A stretch of DNA of 64,000 nucleotides from Sphingomonadaceae bacterium (GTDB lineage: Bacteria; Pseudomonadota; Alphaproteobacteria; Sphingomonadales; Sphingomonadaceae). The first letter of the stretch is position 1, and the number at the start of each line of letters is the position of its first letter. A model generated the notes under the pieces. It was not told the DNA's origin, did no database searches, and was given only the letters and a program-made list of their open reading frames with translations. Below are positions 42,929 to 53,700 of this stretch, piece after piece. The position numbers and the translations under genes were made by a program. The stretch spans positions 1 to 64,000 of the forward strand of contig JADZEQ010000010.1 of assembly GCA_020850455.1 (NCBI GenBank), given 5' to 3'.

Positions 42929-45136
42929 TCATGGGCGATATATGCGGGGCCGCGTAGCCCATAAGGCCGCCGGTTCGAACAAAACCGGTTTCAGCCGATG
43001 CGCGACGAACAGCGGGGCCTGATCATTATAATGCGGCGATCCGGGCCGCGTCGTCGCCGCACCAAAGGGCTGGATCGATTGCGAATGAACCTGCCCCTGC
43101 CGGTCCCAGCGGATGAACATCAGGAAACTGTCGCCATGGCGCACCCGATATCGCCCGTCAGGCTCCACATCCCAGAGGGTGGAGGCGCGCAGCGTGTCAT
43201 TGCCGCCATCAAGCGGCAAATCGACCCGGTACCGCCCCGTCCCGTGGCGCAGGCGCAGCACATCGCCCAGATGCGGATTTAGCGTGCCAAAATGGCGCTG
43301 CAGATGCGCCGCCGCATCACCCAATATCTTCGCGGGGTCGAGCGGTTCGCCGCTGCGCTGATAATGGACGCGGTTCGCCGGGCGCAGCACGGTGAGGGCG
43401 AGCGCATCACCATCCCCCCGCCCATCCAATTGCCAGTCCCAACGCGCGAGCAACGCCTGCGCGTCGCGCATCTGCTGGTCGGTCGGGCGTAGCGCCAACA
43501 GGCGCGCTATCCACGCCCCGGCATAGCCGCGCTGAACATAGCCGGTGTCATATTTGATCCGCGCCAGCGCCGCATCATCGATATTACCCGCCGCCTCAAA
43601 CAGGTCGAGCGCGCGCAAGGATCGGTTGGTTTCATCCAACTCCACCCCCATGCGTGGGTCAAACGCCGCCGGGTTTAATTCATCCCCCGGTCCGGCGGCG
43701 GTAAAGGGCGTATTATTGGCGTTAAAAATATAGCCCGACGCCGGGTTGACCAGCGCGGGCGCACGGGCAAATGGCAGGCTGGCCGCCCAAATATCGCGCC
43801 GCGTGTCCCCCGGCAAAATATGCCGCCAATCATAGCCCGCTGGTCGGTCGGGGAATAATCCATTGTAAAACAGGCCGATATTGCCTTCACGGTCGGCATA
43901 GATGAAATTGGTCGCCGGAACCCCCTGCCCCGCCATCGCGGCACGCCATTCGGCAAAATTGCGCGCCTTTTGGATGCGGTAATATTGGGTGACCATGTCG
44001 AGCCGGTCGATACCGGCATAACGAATGGCAAAGGCCCCCTGATCATTGATCACCACCGGCCCGTGGACCGACCGATAGAGGGTGCGCGGCACCGGGATGA
44101 CGAACGGCCCCCATTTGACGCGCAGCCAGATGCGTTGATGCTGCAAGGGATACCAACGACCATCGAGCCGATATTGCGTGCCATCCGCGTTCAGCGTCAG
44201 GCGATAGACATCGACCAGATCGGGCCGATTGACCGTATTGGTCCAGCCCAGATAGCGATTATGCCCCAAAAAGGGATAGGGCGAACCGGGAAAGGTCGCC
44301 CCGGCAAAATCCCACCCCTCTGCCGAATGGACGACCAGTTCATACCATGCCACCCCGCCGGTCCATGGCTGGTGCGAATTGGAAACTAGCCGCGTTTGCC
44401 CATCGCCCCCGCGCGCCGGGGCGACGGCAAAGGCGTTGGAGCCATTTTGCCCCTCACCCCCGCCCAATAAGGTGCCCGCGAAATAGGGACGATCCACCCC
44501 ATTCGGCGATGCCATGGCAATAGCGGGCGTTGATGTAGCAGGGTTTGGCGGGGTGGGCGGCCCGCCTTCGCCATGGAGCGGCTTTCCCTCCACCAACCGG
44601 CCAAGCACATTGTCCAGCCCGAAGAAAAAGGGCGAACGGATGACAAAGCCCGCCACCACATCCTCCGCCCGAACCGGGAACAGGCTGCTGAGGCGCACTT
44701 CATCGGGGTGTTGGGCGGCATAATGGTTGAGCCCCGCCGCATAAGCGGTGAACAGCGCGCGCACGTCAGCGGGCAATTGCGCATAATGGCGCTGCACCGT
44801 GCCGCGCCCGTCGATGAGCTGTGCGGCAAAATCCACCTTGGCGCCATCCGCCCCGGTCATCGCACCGAGCCGCCCGCGCGTCATCGCCAGCACTTCCTGT
44901 AGCGTGGCAAAATCATCCTCGGCATGGGCATAGGCAACGCCATAGGCAACATCGGCATCGCTGCGGCCAAATATATGCGGCACGCCATAGGCATCGCGCG
45001 CGATGCGCACATCCTGCGGCGTATAGCGCACTTCGGCCATCCGCTCGGCGCTGAGCGGTTCCCAGATGATGAGGCCAAGCGCCAACACGCCAAGGAAAAG
45101 GATCGAACCAAACAGGATTTTCTTCAGCGCACGCAT
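42929..45136 (-). CDS. penicillin acylase-family N-terminal-nucleophile amidohydrolase
   Basis: 735 aa from ATG 45136. A single N-terminal membrane anchor (KKILFGSILFLGVLALGLII) precedes the alpha chain. The autocleavage/nucleophile serine is in GQNGSNAFAVAP, followed by the beta-chain region with NSHQPW. YGVPHIFG and RDAYGVPHI are family hallmarks. Members cleave penicillin, aculeacin or acyl-homoserine lactones; which applies here cannot be told. The internal ATG removes a poor Gly/Ala-rich leader. Confidence 0.92.
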   Translation of the reverse strand: MRALKKILFGSILFLGVLALGLIIWEPLSAERMAEVRYTPQDVRIARDAYGVPHIFGRSDADVAYGVAYAHAEDDFATLQEVLAMTRGRLGAMTGADGAKVDFAAQLIDGRGTVQRHYAQLPADVRALFTAYAAGLNHYAAQHPDEVRLSSLFPVRAEDVVAGFVIRSPFFFGLDNVLGRLVEGKPLHGEGGPPTPPNPATSTPAIAMASPNGVDRPYFAGTLLGGGEGQNGSNAFAVAPARGGDGQTRLVSNSHQPWTGGVAWYELVVHSAEGWDFAGATFPGSPYPFLGHNRYLGWTNTVNRPDLVDVYRLTLNADGTQYRLDGRWYPLQHQRIWLRVKWGPFVIPVPRTLYRSVHGPVVINDQGAFAIRYAGIDRLDMVTQYYRIQKARNFAEWRAAMAGQGVPATNFIYADREGNIGLFYNGLFPDRPAGYDWRHILPGDTRRDIWAASLPFARAPALVNPASGYIFNANNTPFTAAGPGDELNPAAFDPRMGVELDETNRSLRALDLFEAAGNIDDAALARIKYDTGYVQRGYAGAWIARLLALRPTDQQMRDAQALLARWDWQLDGRGDGDALALTVLRPANRVHYQRSGEPLDPAKILGDAAAHLQRHFGTLNPHLGDVLRLRHGTGRYRVDLPLDGGNDTLRASTLWDVEPDGRYRVRHGDSFLMFIRWDRQGQVHSQSIQPFGAATTRPGSPHYNDQAPLFVAHRLKPVLFEPAALWATRPRIYRP

Positions 45137-45220
45137 GCCTTTTGCCCCTTTTGCTGCCGCGCCCCCACGCCGCCAATCTGCCCCCGCGATTGCCGAACGG
45201 CAAGCACCAAAGCCGCCTGC

Positions 45221-45252
45221 CCTTGTGTTGCCAAAATGCAACACTATTTTGG
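45221..45252 (+). promoter_or_regulatory. sigma-32-like (RpoH) heat-shock promoter of clpB
   Basis: CCTTG, 17-bp spacer, ACTATTTTGG. This fits the alphaproteobacterial RpoH consensus CNTTG-N17/18-CYTATNTNNG with one mismatch. It would start transcription about 55 bp before the clpB ATG, and clpB is a known RpoH target in many bacteria. Confidence 0.55.
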
Positions 45253-45314
45253 CGGCAAATAATCCCTAAATGTCGACAAGTGGCAGGGTGGGATAAAAAG
45301 GAAATGCGCAGACC

Positions 45315-47894
45315 ATGAGCCTCGAAAAATTGACAGACCGCGCCAAGGGTTTTTTGCAAGCCGCGCAAACCATCGCCATCCGCATGAACCACCAACGCAT
45401 TGGTGGCGACCATCTGCTCAAGGCCTTGCTTGACGATAATCAGGGCATGGCAGCCAATCTGCTGACTCAAGCGGGGGCCAATGCCAAGCAGGCGCTGACC
45501 GAAGTGGACGCCGCGCTGGCCAAAATGCCTGCTGTCACCGGTTCGGGTGCCAATGCGGCACCCGGTATCGACAATGAATTGGTACGCATCATCGATGCAG
45601 CGACCCAAACGGCGACCAAGGCAGGCGATAGTTTCGTCACCGTCGAGCGGCTGCTGCTGGCGCTCGCTGCGGCATCGGGGACCAGTCCGGCCAAGATTTT
45701 GCACGCGGCAGGGCTTGACCCCAAGGCTCTCAATGCAGCGATTGAAAAGCTGCGCCAAGGGCGCACCGCCGACAGCGCAACCGCCGAAGATCGTTATGAC
45801 GCGCTCAAAAAATATGCGCGCGACCTGACGCAAGCAGCCGAAAATGGCAAGCTTGACCCGGTCATCGGGCGCGATGAGGAAATCCGCCGCACCGTGCAGA
45901 TATTGGCGCGGCGCACCAAGAATAATCCGGTACTGATTGGCGACCCCGGGGTCGGCAAGACCGCAATTGCCGAGGGTTTGGCGCTACGCATCGCCAATGG
46001 GGATGTGCCCGACACGCTCAAGGGGCGGCGATTGATGGCGCTCGACATGGGTTCGCTGATCGCCGGGGCCAAATATCGCGGTGAGTTTGAAGAGCGGCTG
46101 AAGGGCGTGCTCGACGAAGTGAAATCGGCCGAAGGCGACATCGTCCTGTTCATCGATGAAATGCACACGCTGATCGGCGCGGGCAAAAGCGAAGGGGCGA
46201 TGGACGCCGGCAATTTGCTCAAACCCGCGCTGGCGCGCGGCGAATTGCATTGCATTGGCGCAACCACGCTCGACGAATATCGCAAATATGTCGAAAAAGA
46301 TGCTGCACTCCAGCGCCGTTTTCAGCCGGTGTTCGTCGGTGAACCGACGGTGGAGGACAGCATCTCCATCCTGCGCGGGCTCAAGGAAAAATATGAACTC
46401 CACCATGGCGTGCGCATCACCGATGCCGCCATCGTCGCGGCGGCCACTTTGTCCAACCGCTATATTTCCGACCGTTTTCTGCCCGACAAAGCCATCGACC
46501 TGATGGATGAGGCGGCGAGCCGCATCCGGATGGAGGTTGAATCCAAACCCGAAGAGATTGAAACACTCGACCGGCGGATCATCCAGCTCAAGATCGAACG
46601 CGAAGCGCTGAAGAAAGAGAGCGATGCTGCGTCCAAAGACCGGTTGGCAACGCTCGAGGGCGAACTCGCCAATCTGGAGCAACAATCGGCCGAACTGACC
46701 AGCCGCTGGCAAGCAGAAAAGGACAAGATTGCCGGCGAAGCGCGGCTCAAGGAACAATTGGATGCCGCGCGGCTGGAATTGGAACAGGCGCAGCGTGGCG
46801 GTGATTTGGCGCGCGCGGGGGAGCTGAGTTACGGCACTATCCCCGAACTCGAACGGCAATTGGCCGACGCGGCGCAGGCGTCAGCGGGCGCCATGCTGCG
46901 CGAGGAAGTGACCGATGCCGACATTGCCAGCGTCGTTTCGCGCTGGACCGGCATCCCCGTCGACCGGATGATGGAGGGGGAGCGCGAAAAACTGCTCCAT
47001 ATGGAGGATGTGATCGGCAAGCGCGTCATCGGCCAAGCCGAAGCGGTGCGCGCCGTATCCACCGCGGTGCGCCGCGCGCGCGCCGGGTTGCAAGACCCCA
47101 ATCGTCCCTTGGGCAGTTTCCTCTTTCTCGGCCCGACCGGGGTCGGCAAGACCGAATTGACCAAGGCGCTGGCCGGATTCCTGTTCGATGACGATGCCGC
47201 AATGGTGCGCATCGACATGTCCGAATTTATGGAAAAGCACAGCGTTGCCCGCCTGATCGGCGCGCCGCCGGGTTATGTCGGCTATGATGAAGGTGGCGTC
47301 CTGACCGAAGCGGTGCGGCGACGGCCCTATCAGGTCGTCCTGTTCGACGAAGTCGAAAAGGCGCATGGCGATGTGTTCAACATATTGCTGCAGGTGCTCG
47401 ACGATGGGCGGCTGACCGACGGGCAGGGGCGCACGGTCGATTTCACCAATACGATCATCGTGCTGACGTCCAATCTGGGCAGCCAGTTCCTCACCCAATT
47501 GGCCGATGAGGAGGATGTGGCGAGCGTCGAACCACAGGTGATGGAGGTGGTGCGCAGCCATTTCCGACCAGAGTTTCTGAACCGGCTTGATGAAATCATC
47601 CTCTTTCACCGGCTCGGCGCGGGGCATATGGGCCCGATCGTCGATATCCAGATTGCGCGCGTCCAGCGCCTGCTCGCCGACCGTAAAATCACCCTCACCC
47701 TCAGCGATGCGGCGCGCGCGTGGTTGGGCCGGGTTGGCTATGATCCGGTCTATGGTGCCCGCCCGCTTAAACGCGCCGTCCAGCGTTTTGTGCAAGACCC
47801 GCTCGCTGAGCTAATATTGCGCGGCGATGCAAAGGATGGAGCGAATGTCGCGGTTGACGAGGGCGACGGCGGGCTGAAAATCGCGATAGATTAA
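45315..47894 (+). CDS. clpB: ATP-dependent disaggregase ClpB
   Basis: 859 aa, full length. N domain ([16 protein letters not shown]), first AAA+ module with [15 protein letters not shown] and the middle coiled-coil (about residues 410-525, rich in Glu/Lys/Gln), second AAA+ module with [15 protein letters not shown] and [28 protein letters not shown]. It works with DnaK to rescue aggregated proteins. A heat-shock-like promoter precedes it. Confidence 0.98.
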   Translation: MSLEKLTDRAKGFLQAAQTIAIRMNHQRIGGDHLLKALLDDNQGMAANLLTQAGANAKQALTEVDAALAKMPAVTGSGANAAPGIDNELVRIIDAATQTATKAGDSFVTVERLLLALAAASGTSPAKILHAAGLDPKALNAAIEKLRQGRTADSATAEDRYDALKKYARDLTQAAENGKLDPVIGRDEEIRRTVQILARRTKNNPVLIGDPGVGKTAIAEGLALRIANGDVPDTLKGRRLMALDMGSLIAGAKYRGEFEERLKGVLDEVKSAEGDIVLFIDEMHTLIGAGKSEGAMDAGNLLKPALARGELHCIGATTLDEYRKYVEKDAALQRRFQPVFVGEPTVEDSISILRGLKEKYELHHGVRITDAAIVAAATLSNRYISDRFLPDKAIDLMDEAASRIRMEVESKPEEIETLDRRIIQLKIEREALKKESDAASKDRLATLEGELANLEQQSAELTSRWQAEKDKIAGEARLKEQLDAARLELEQAQRGGDLARAGELSYGTIPELERQLADAAQASAGAMLREEVTDADIASVVSRWTGIPVDRMMEGEREKLLHMEDVIGKRVIGQAEAVRAVSTAVRRARAGLQDPNRPLGSFLFLGPTGVGKTELTKALAGFLFDDDAAMVRIDMSEFMEKHSVARLIGAPPGYVGYDEGGVLTEAVRRRPYQVVLFDEVEKAHGDVFNILLQVLDDGRLTDGQGRTVDFTNTIIVLTSNLGSQFLTQLADEEDVASVEPQVMEVVRSHFRPEFLNRLDEIILFHRLGAGHMGPIVDIQIARVQRLLADRKITLTLSDAARAWLGRVGYDPVYGARPLKRAVQRFVQDPLAELILRGDAKDGANVAVDEGDGGLKIAID

Positions 47895-47903
47895 CCGGTC
47901 AAC

Positions 47904-47934
47904 GAACGGCAGCGGCCAAAGGCTGCTGCCGTTC
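47904..47934. terminator. strong hairpin after clpB (no U tract)
   Basis: Perfect 10-bp stem GAACGGCAGC / GCTGCCGTTC with an inner GCC-AAA-GGC. It lies between convergent clpB and the 98-aa gene. Lacking a T run, it is at best a weak terminator or a 3' stability element. Confidence 0.45.
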
Positions 47935-47942
47935 CATGCCGT

Positions 47943-48239
47943 TCAGGTGCCGCCCGACGGACGCGATGTGCTATATTCGATGGTGGCGCGCGCCGCATCA
48001 TTGCCATTTTGCGCCAGACGCCGCCATTCACCCACCGTCTTGCACACGCGTTCAAAGCGCGCAATCGACCCTGTCACCGCCATCCGGCGGCAGCGGATTT
48101 GATCATCCGGGTTTGGCGCAGCCGCCGGTGCAGCGGGTGCAGCGGGTGCGGCAGATGGTGGGGGTGGCGGGGGTGCTGGCGTCGTCTGCGCCAAAGCAGG
48201 CGCGGCGATTACGAGCAGCAAGAGCGGGGAAAGTCGCAT
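47943..48239 (-). CDS. small secreted hypothetical protein (Cys pair)
   Basis: 98 aa. Signal peptide MRLSPLLLLVIAAPALAQ, a Pro/Ala-rich linker (about residues 22-48), and a C-terminal domain with DDQIRCRRMAVTGSIARFERVCKTVGEWRRLAQ; the two Cys could form a disulfide. Function unknown. The ATG at 48239 is chosen because it begins the signal peptide; the longer upstream frame is poor. It converges with clpB. Confidence 0.7.
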   Translation of the reverse strand: MRLSPLLLLVIAAPALAQTTPAPPPPPPSAAPAAPAAPAAAPNPDDQIRCRRMAVTGSIARFERVCKTVGEWRRLAQNGNDAARATIEYSTSRPSGGT

Positions 48240-48309
48240 CCAACATCCTTCAAACAAACGAAGAAGGGGGTAGGCTAACAAATGCCCCCGCCCAATGCAA
48301 CAATTGGCA

Positions 48310-49485
48310 TCAACCGCCCAAATTGTCTGCAATATCAAAATAGCGCGCAATAATTTCCTGTTCCGCAACCGATAAATGCGGGTTCCAGACATCGAAAATC
48401 AAAATGCCGCGCACTTCGTCACTATCATTCCATGCTTCATGGTCGATCGTATCATCAAAGGCAAAGGCTTCCCCCTCCACCCAAGCGCGCGTTTCGCCGC
48501 CGACCCGGAAACCGCATTTTTCCGGCACGATCAACGGCAAATGGATGATAGCGCGCGTATTGCTGACCCCGGTGTGCGGCGGAATATGGGTGTGCGGCTG
48601 CAATATCGAGAAAAAGGCGCTGGGCGCGCGGCCGGGTATATGCGCCGATGGTACGGCGGCCAATGCAGCGGCGGTCGCCGGGCAGCGGTCGAGCACCGGT
48701 TGATTGGGGCTGCCATATTCCCACAGAAAACAAGCCCCCCAATCGAGCTTATTGTCGAGCGTGCTCCATTTACTGTCCGGCACCCCTTCGCCCATGCGGA
48801 CATAGGGGCGCATCGCCTCCCCCGGGTCGGCGATCAACGCGGATAATTCCTCGCGGATGGCCGGTGCGGCGGCGCGCAAATCAGCAAACCATGGGAAATG
48901 ATGGGCGTCGAAAAATTCGTCGGGCGGCAAAAAGGGATAATAGAGACCGGCACAATCATTTTGATAAATGCGGCGCAAGCCCAATGCCGAATCGAGAAAG
49001 GCGCGTGTCCGGCGCGCGTCGGTGGCGCCGAGGCGCGATAGCTGCGCGCCAAGCCCTGCGTCCAAAGTCTGGGCCAGCCGGTCGCGCTGCGCGGTCGAAT
49101 AAGCTTCTGCATGGCGCAATATGGCGGCAAAATCGGGCGAAGGGTTGGGAACCGCCGCACCCAATTGCAGCACCGCACCCCAATGCAGCATGGCATCGCG
49201 CATCTGGCCGCAGCGTTCATCATTCTGCGCGAGGCGGATGAGCGCTGGCAAGTCGCGCTGATCAACGTTGAGCGCCGATTGCAGCGCCGCCCGTTCACCC
49301 GCATCGTCGCCCAATTCGCGCCGCGCATGGGCAAGGTTGCGCCACAGGCTGCCCGCATGCGGATCAGCAACGGTGGCGGTTGCAAAACAAGCGGCGGCGC
49401 GGGCAAAATCCCCCGCGCGCAGTGCCGCCAATCCTTCGGCATTGGCGCTTTGGGCGCTGTTGGGCGGCGCATTTTCCATGGTCAC
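48310..49485 (-). CDS. TPR-aspartyl/asparaginyl beta-hydroxylase domain protein
   Basis: 391 aa. The N-terminal third holds two or three TPR-like repeats (AEGLAALRAGDFARAAACFATA, LWRNLAHARRELGDDAGERAALQSAL). The C-terminal half is a BAH/2-oxoglutarate Fe(II) dioxygenase: HTHIPPHTGVSNTRAIIHLPL supplies the first His, DDTIDHEAWN the second, VRGILIFDVW the 2OG-binding Arg. Such enzymes hydroxylate Asp/Asn in proteins, but bacterial substrates are mostly unknown. It is divergent from the sulfotransferase-like gene. Confidence 0.9.
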   Translation of the reverse strand: MTMENAPPNSAQSANAEGLAALRAGDFARAAACFATATVADPHAGSLWRNLAHARRELGDDAGERAALQSALNVDQRDLPALIRLAQNDERCGQMRDAMLHWGAVLQLGAAVPNPSPDFAAILRHAEAYSTAQRDRLAQTLDAGLGAQLSRLGATDARRTRAFLDSALGLRRIYQNDCAGLYYPFLPPDEFFDAHHFPWFADLRAAAPAIREELSALIADPGEAMRPYVRMGEGVPDSKWSTLDNKLDWGACFLWEYGSPNQPVLDRCPATAAALAAVPSAHIPGRAPSAFFSILQPHTHIPPHTGVSNTRAIIHLPLIVPEKCGFRVGGETRAWVEGEAFAFDDTIDHEAWNDSDEVRGILIFDVWNPHLSVAEQEIIARYFDIADNLGG

Positions 49486-49558
49486 CTTCTATGGTGCCAT
49501 TGTGGCAGTGCAAGGGCAGATGCTTGCCCTTCGTGCACAAAGGCGGCAAGCATGGCGC

Positions 49559-50581
49559 ATGGCCGCCAACCCAAAGTTCGATATCGAAGATCCCGCATGG
49601 CTGGCGCATCGTTATGCGCGGGTGGGTGACCAGATCGTCTTTCGGTACCTGCCGCGCGGCGGACATGCCGCCATCCCCTTTTTGACCGATGAATATCTGG
49701 CCGATGCACCAACCCACCATATGGCGCGGACCGATGCGGTGGCGTTGGCGCGCGGCTTGGGTGCGACGCCGCATTGCATATTGCACAGCGCCTTTTGTGC
49801 ATCGACCCTGCTGGTCCGCGCGATGGACCATGCCGGTCTGGCGATGGGGCTTTCCGAACCCGTCATCCTCAACGATATTGTCGGAATCCGGCGGCGGGGT
49901 GAGATGGCGGGGCCAGAACTGGCGCGTCTGATCGACGATGCACTGCTTTTATTGGGGCGCAATTGGGCCGATGGTGAACGCGTCATCATCAAGCCATCCA
50001 ATATATGGAACAGCCTCGCCCCCGCCACATTGCAATTGCGCGGGGATGCGCAGGCGCTGCTGCTCCACACCGGATTGCGGCAGTTTTTGGGTTCGGTCGC
50101 GCGCAAGGGATTATGGTGTCGGCTGTGGGCGCGGGAACTGGTCGAGGGGCAGTTGCGCGACGGGATGGTCAAGCTTGGCCTTGATGCGCAGGCAATGTTC
50201 CGGCTGAGCGATTTGCAGGTGGCCGCCGTTGGCTGGCTGGCGCAGCATCAGCTGTTTGCCGAGATGGCGGGCCAATTTGGTCGGGCACGGGTCGCCACCC
50301 TGAATGCAGAGGATTTATTGGCCGATCGCCAAGCGACGCTCGCCAAGCTGCTCGACCATTTTGCTATGGCGGGCGGGCGTGAGCTTGCCGGGCAATTGGC
50401 AAATGGCCCGGCTTTTACCCGCCACAGCAAATTTGGATCCAGCTTTGACGCAGCGGCGCGCGTCGAGGAGCGCCGTTTGAGCGAAGCGACACATGGCGAA
50501 GAAATCGCCATGGTTGAACAATGGGCAGCGGCGGTGGCGGCCAATGCCGGGATTGAAATGCTGCTGCCAGCGGCGCTGTAG
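49559..50581 (+). CDS. sulfotransferase-like P-loop protein
   Basis: About 340 aa. The segment PHCILHSAFCASTLLVRAMD resembles the PAPS-binding P-loop of sulfotransferase-fold proteins found in sphingomonads; no PSB-loop or 3'-PB motif is certain. It has no signal peptide. Start uncertain: ATG 49559 (MAANPKFDIEDP) is chosen for homology of the following segment, with ATG 49520 as an alternative. It is divergent from the TPR-hydroxylase gene and convergent with the TonB receptor. Confidence 0.7.
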   Translation: MAANPKFDIEDPAWLAHRYARVGDQIVFRYLPRGGHAAIPFLTDEYLADAPTHHMARTDAVALARGLGATPHCILHSAFCASTLLVRAMDHAGLAMGLSEPVILNDIVGIRRRGEMAGPELARLIDDALLLLGRNWADGERVIIKPSNIWNSLAPATLQLRGDAQALLLHTGLRQFLGSVARKGLWCRLWARELVEGQLRDGMVKLGLDAQAMFRLSDLQVAAVGWLAQHQLFAEMAGQFGRARVATLNAEDLLADRQATLAKLLDHFAMAGGRELAGQLANGPAFTRHSKFGSSFDAAARVEERRLSEATHGEEIAMVEQWAAAVAANAGIEMLLPAAL

Positions 50582-50645
50582 CCTTGCGCAAAAACGGCAG
50601 ATTTCTGCCGAACTTCACACATAATTTCCTGTAAATCTACTCGCC

Positions 50646-50680
50646 CCAAAGGAAAAGGGGCAGGTCTTGCAACCCGCCCC
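50646..50680 (-). terminator. reverse-strand terminator after TonB receptor
   Basis: On the reverse strand a 9-bp stem GGGGCGGGT / ACCTGCCCC (one G-U) and a TTTTCCTTT tail. It ends the receptor transcript. Confidence 0.75.
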
Positions 50681-50705
50681 CATCCATTTTGACTGGCGTT
50701 ACCGC

Positions 50706-53700
50706 TTAGAAGCGGATGCGCAAGCTGGCGACATAACGGCGGCCCAGCGCGTCGTAGGTCGACGGGAAGGTGTTACCGCTGTTGAAGGTCGTCGAACCGG
50801 CTTCACCACCAACCAGCGGCGGTGCGCGGTTGAAGAGGTTCTGCACGGCCAGCGTCAGTGTCAGATTGTCGAGGATGTTGATCCGCGACGTCAGGTCAAA
50901 CACATTGGCTGCCTTGATGGTGTTGAAGTCTTCGACCTGTCCGGCGAGACCACCAGCCGAAGCGGGCAGCGTGCCGTTGAACAGGAAGCGGCTGGACGCA
51001 TCGAAGCCACGTGCGGCGAAGTCGGAGGCAAGGCCTTCATACTTCGTGCCGCTGATGTGGCGCCACAGGAGCGAGACATCGAACGCGTCGAACGACAGGG
51101 TGGTGCGAACCGACCATTGCCATTCGGGGATCGGCTGACCGCAGTTGGCCGAATAATAGCCGGTGCAGTCACGTGCATAGCCGCCCGGAACCGACTGGAA
51201 GCTCGACACGTCAGTCCAGGTCAACTGACCCGCCAGGCTGAGTTCGGCAAAGCCGATGTCACGGCGGTAGTTGGCCGAAACGTCAACACCCGTCTGCTTC
51301 AGCGTGCCGAGGTTCGACAGCGACAGGAACAGACCCGGCGTGGTGTTCGGGTCACCCGACAGACCACCGGTCAGCGGATCGCGGCGGATGGAGGTACAAG
51401 CCGCCGTCAGCGAAGCGCCGGTCGGCGGGGTCAGCGGGTTAGAACCGAAACATGCCGAGATCGCATCACCCGGGGTGGGTGAGGTGATCGCGCCGTTGAT
51501 CTTGATGTTGAAATAATCAACGGTGATCGACAGGCCCGGTGCGAAGGTGGGTTCAAACACCACACCAACGGTCCAGGTCTTACCAACTTCGGGGCTGAGG
51601 TTGAGGTTGCCGCCACCCGTGGCGTTGGCCTGACCCGCGATCGGTTGGGCGATCGTGTCGACGTTCCCAGCGTTTGCACCTTGCGCCAAGCAGATGGCGC
51701 GCAGTTCACCCGTGGTGTTCGGACGGATGCGAACACCCGAATCGTTGAACACCGCGCAAGGATCATCGGTGAGGTTGGTAAGACCCGTGTTCACCGGCGA
51801 GAAAAGCTCGTTGATGTTCGGCGCACGCACAGCGCGCGCATAGTTACCACGGAACTTCAGGCCATCGACCGGGGTCCAGCTGCCCGCCACCTTCCAAGTC
51901 GTCGTATTATACGACGGGTTGGTCGGCGCATCGACGCTGTAAGCCGAATAACGGATACCGGCTTCGAGCGTCAGATCCTGGAAGAAGGGACGATCCTGCA
52001 CCAGGGGAACGATGAGTTCGCCAATGGCTTCATAGACGTTGTAGCCACCGTCGATGTTCGGAGCGGCACCACCGGCACCACCCAGATCACCGCCTGCAGC
52101 GAGCGAGTCCGACGCCTGCGAAGCGCCATATTCGCGATATTCGCCACCGACCGCAAAGCTGATCGGGTCGCTGCCCCATGGGCTGGCAACGCCAAAGTCG
52201 CCCGAGATGGTTGCCCGCGCCTGCGCCAGCGAGACGGCGGTGCGCACGGTCGACACATCGTTCAGGAAGTCAATGGCAGCGGGCGTCCAGCTGGCATTAC
52301 CCTGCGGGCCGAACCAGTTGATCGGAACGCAGCCAGCAGCCGTGCCGGCGAAACAGCTGGTGGTGCTGCTGGCAAGGAAGCTGTCACGAACGCGGCTGTT
52401 CAGCGTATAATTCTGAATCTGCTGCAGATTTTCCGATTCGCCGTAGCTACCCGAAACGTCCCAGTTGATCGTGTCGGTGATGCCGCCACGGAAACCCAGA
52501 CGATAATCGAAATAGGTGGTGGTATATTCCGAAATACGCGGACCCACTTCGACCGCACGACGGAACAGACCCGAGGTGACCTGACGATAGGCGGCATCGC
52601 CCGGACGCAGCGCCGGGTTAGCGGCGGCGGCGCAATCCGCTGCCGAAATGCCATTGGCATTACAGAAGCTGTTACGCAGCGCGGTGGTCAGGAAGGGGTT
52701 GTTCAGCGGAATCGCCACCGAAACACCGAACGAACCCGACGGCGCGATGATCGTGTTCACCGTGTTCTTCGAGAAGATGCCACGGGTGTAAACTTCGATC
52801 GCGTCGCTAATTTCGTAATTCGCCGCGCCATACATATTATAGCGCAGGAACGGCGTCTGATAGACGTTGTACGGGTTGAAGTTGAACGGAATGAAGGCCG
52901 AGGTTGCGTTGAAGGCCGTGCCGTCGGCATTGACCTGACGCGTGCCGACGCCCGGCAGGGTGAAGCGCGAAGGCACCGAGGTGCCCGAACCGCCGCCGCC
53001 GCCCGAAGTCGAGCTGAGGCCGAACAGACCATAGATACGGTCACCCTGATAGACAGGGTCCGATTCCTGGTAGCCGACGCTGAACACGGCATTACCGCGA
53101 CCATCGTCGAAATTGGCACCGATGGTAACGTCGGCGCGCAGCACGTTGCCGTCACCCTTTTCGGTGATTTGTTCGGAGACATTGGCTTCGACGCCCGCAA
53201 AATTGCTGCGGGTGATGAAGTTGACCACACCGGCGACCGCGTCCGCACCATAGGTGGTCGATGCACCACCGGTCAGAACGTCGACGCGTTCGACCAGCGC
53301 CAGCGGGATGTTGTTAAGGTCGAAACGACCAACGAGGTCAGCCGGGGCCAGACGCACGCCGTCGATCAGGACGACGTTACGGTTGGAACCGAGGCTGCGC
53401 AGGTTGACGTAGGAAGCGCCACCGTTGCCGTTGTTGACCGCCGAACCGATCGACGGGGTAACACCCGGCAGATCGCGCAACAGTTCTTCGGCGACGTTCG
53501 CCTGTTGCAGATCGATTTCATCCTGCCCGATGACGTTGACAGGCTGTGCCTGTTGCAGATTCGGGTTGGCGATGAGCGAGCCGGTGACGACGATGTCAGT
53601 GTTGCTGGCATCAGCGTCGTCCGCCGGAGCGTTCTGGGCAAAAGCCGGCGATGCGACGAGCGCGAGCCCGAGCACCAAGGGCGCGCTACCCGCCTTAAAT

